Positions 34,044 through 34,088 of a stretch of DNA of 34,088 nucleotides are shown here, one piece after another. Numbering within the stretch: the stretch's first letter is position 1; the number at the start of each line of letters is the position of its first letter. The position numbers and the translations under genes were made by a program. The stretch is from Kiloniellales bacterium (GTDB taxonomy: Bacteria > Pseudomonadota > Alphaproteobacteria > Kiloniellales > JAKSBE01): contig JAKSBE010000007.1 in the NCBI GenBank assembly GCA_022361275.1, positions 1-34,088 on the forward strand, read 5' to 3'. The notes beneath the pieces were generated by a model that saw only the letters and a program-made list of their open reading frames with translations, was not told the origin of the DNA and did not search any database.

Positions 34044-34088
34044 TGGTGGGCGCACCTGGGATTGAACCAGGGACCTCCTCGGTGTGAA
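34044..34088 (-). tRNA. tRNA-Val (anticodon CAC), 3' part only at window edge
   Basis: Read on minus from the window edge: anticodon loop TTCACAC (CAC), stem CGAGG, variable loop AGGTC, T stem CCTGG, loop TTCAATC, CCAGG, acceptor strand TGCGCCC, discriminator A and encoded CCA (34044-34046). The 5' half lies beyond 34088. Confidence 0.85.

Noticed and set aside
33819-34055. 78-residue minus frame starting inside the tRNA
   Set aside because: Its start lies in the tRNA-Val 3' end. Only a shorter version from 33992 is conceivable, and it is listed with low confidence.

Overview
The window is GC-rich DNA, dense with genes, and most likely comes from an alphaproteobacterium of the Rhodospirillales/Kiloniellales kind. 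The basis is the style of the class Ia ribonucleotide reductase, a sigma-54 controlled DctBD/TRAP dicarboxylate module, a molybdopterin hydroxylase, a DUF898-M48 pair and many TTG/GTG starts. The genus cannot be named from this sequence. Nearly every long ORF opposite a real gene is a high-GC shadow.

Left part (1-8930): a truncated molybdopterin hydroxylase large subunit (minus) faces a DUF898 membrane protein and an M48 metalloprotease (plus). Directly at the M48 stop codon sits a composite palindromic repeat element. Next, all on minus, come nrdA and nrdB. They are separated by about 800 bp of lower-GC DNA with three small genes: one apparently frameshifted, one with an L7/L12 C-terminal-like domain, and one DUF2188 gene started by GTG. 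The 5' end of nrdA holds four DnaA-box-like motifs at exact 15-bp spacing. A lytic transglycosylase follows.

Middle part (8930-17960): an SRAP abasic-site crosslinking protein, a YeeE/YedE sulfur transporter, an unrecognised coiled-coil protein, an HxlR regulator with a 17-bp palindromic operator, a GNAT acetyltransferase, an unusually large di-haem peroxidase/MauG-type protein, and two paralogous small secreted Cys-containing proteins. A second copy of the palindromic repeat lies between the paralogs and supplies the stop codon of one of them.

Right part (17961-34088): dctB-dctD-[UAS and sigma-54 promoter]-dctP-dctQ-dctM form a complete C4-dicarboxylate TRAP uptake and sensing locus on minus. 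Upstream of it lies a GH15 glucosidase/trehalase-otsA-glk operon that links trehalose and glucose and has no otsB in view. Divergent from it is a large secreted nuclease (EEP fold), then an extended SDR epimerase. The right edge has a tRNA-Val(CAC) 3' portion. A degraded copy of the same tRNA 3' part lies 843 bp away in the same orientation, bracketing a lower-GC segment with an orphan secreted protein.

The most unusual non-coding signals are the CTAG-bounded palindromic elements that abut or create stop codons, the in-gene DnaA-box-like iterons of nrdA, several perfect short tandem repeats at or just before gene starts, a tight G-quadruplex motif, and the tRNA-fragment direct repeat.
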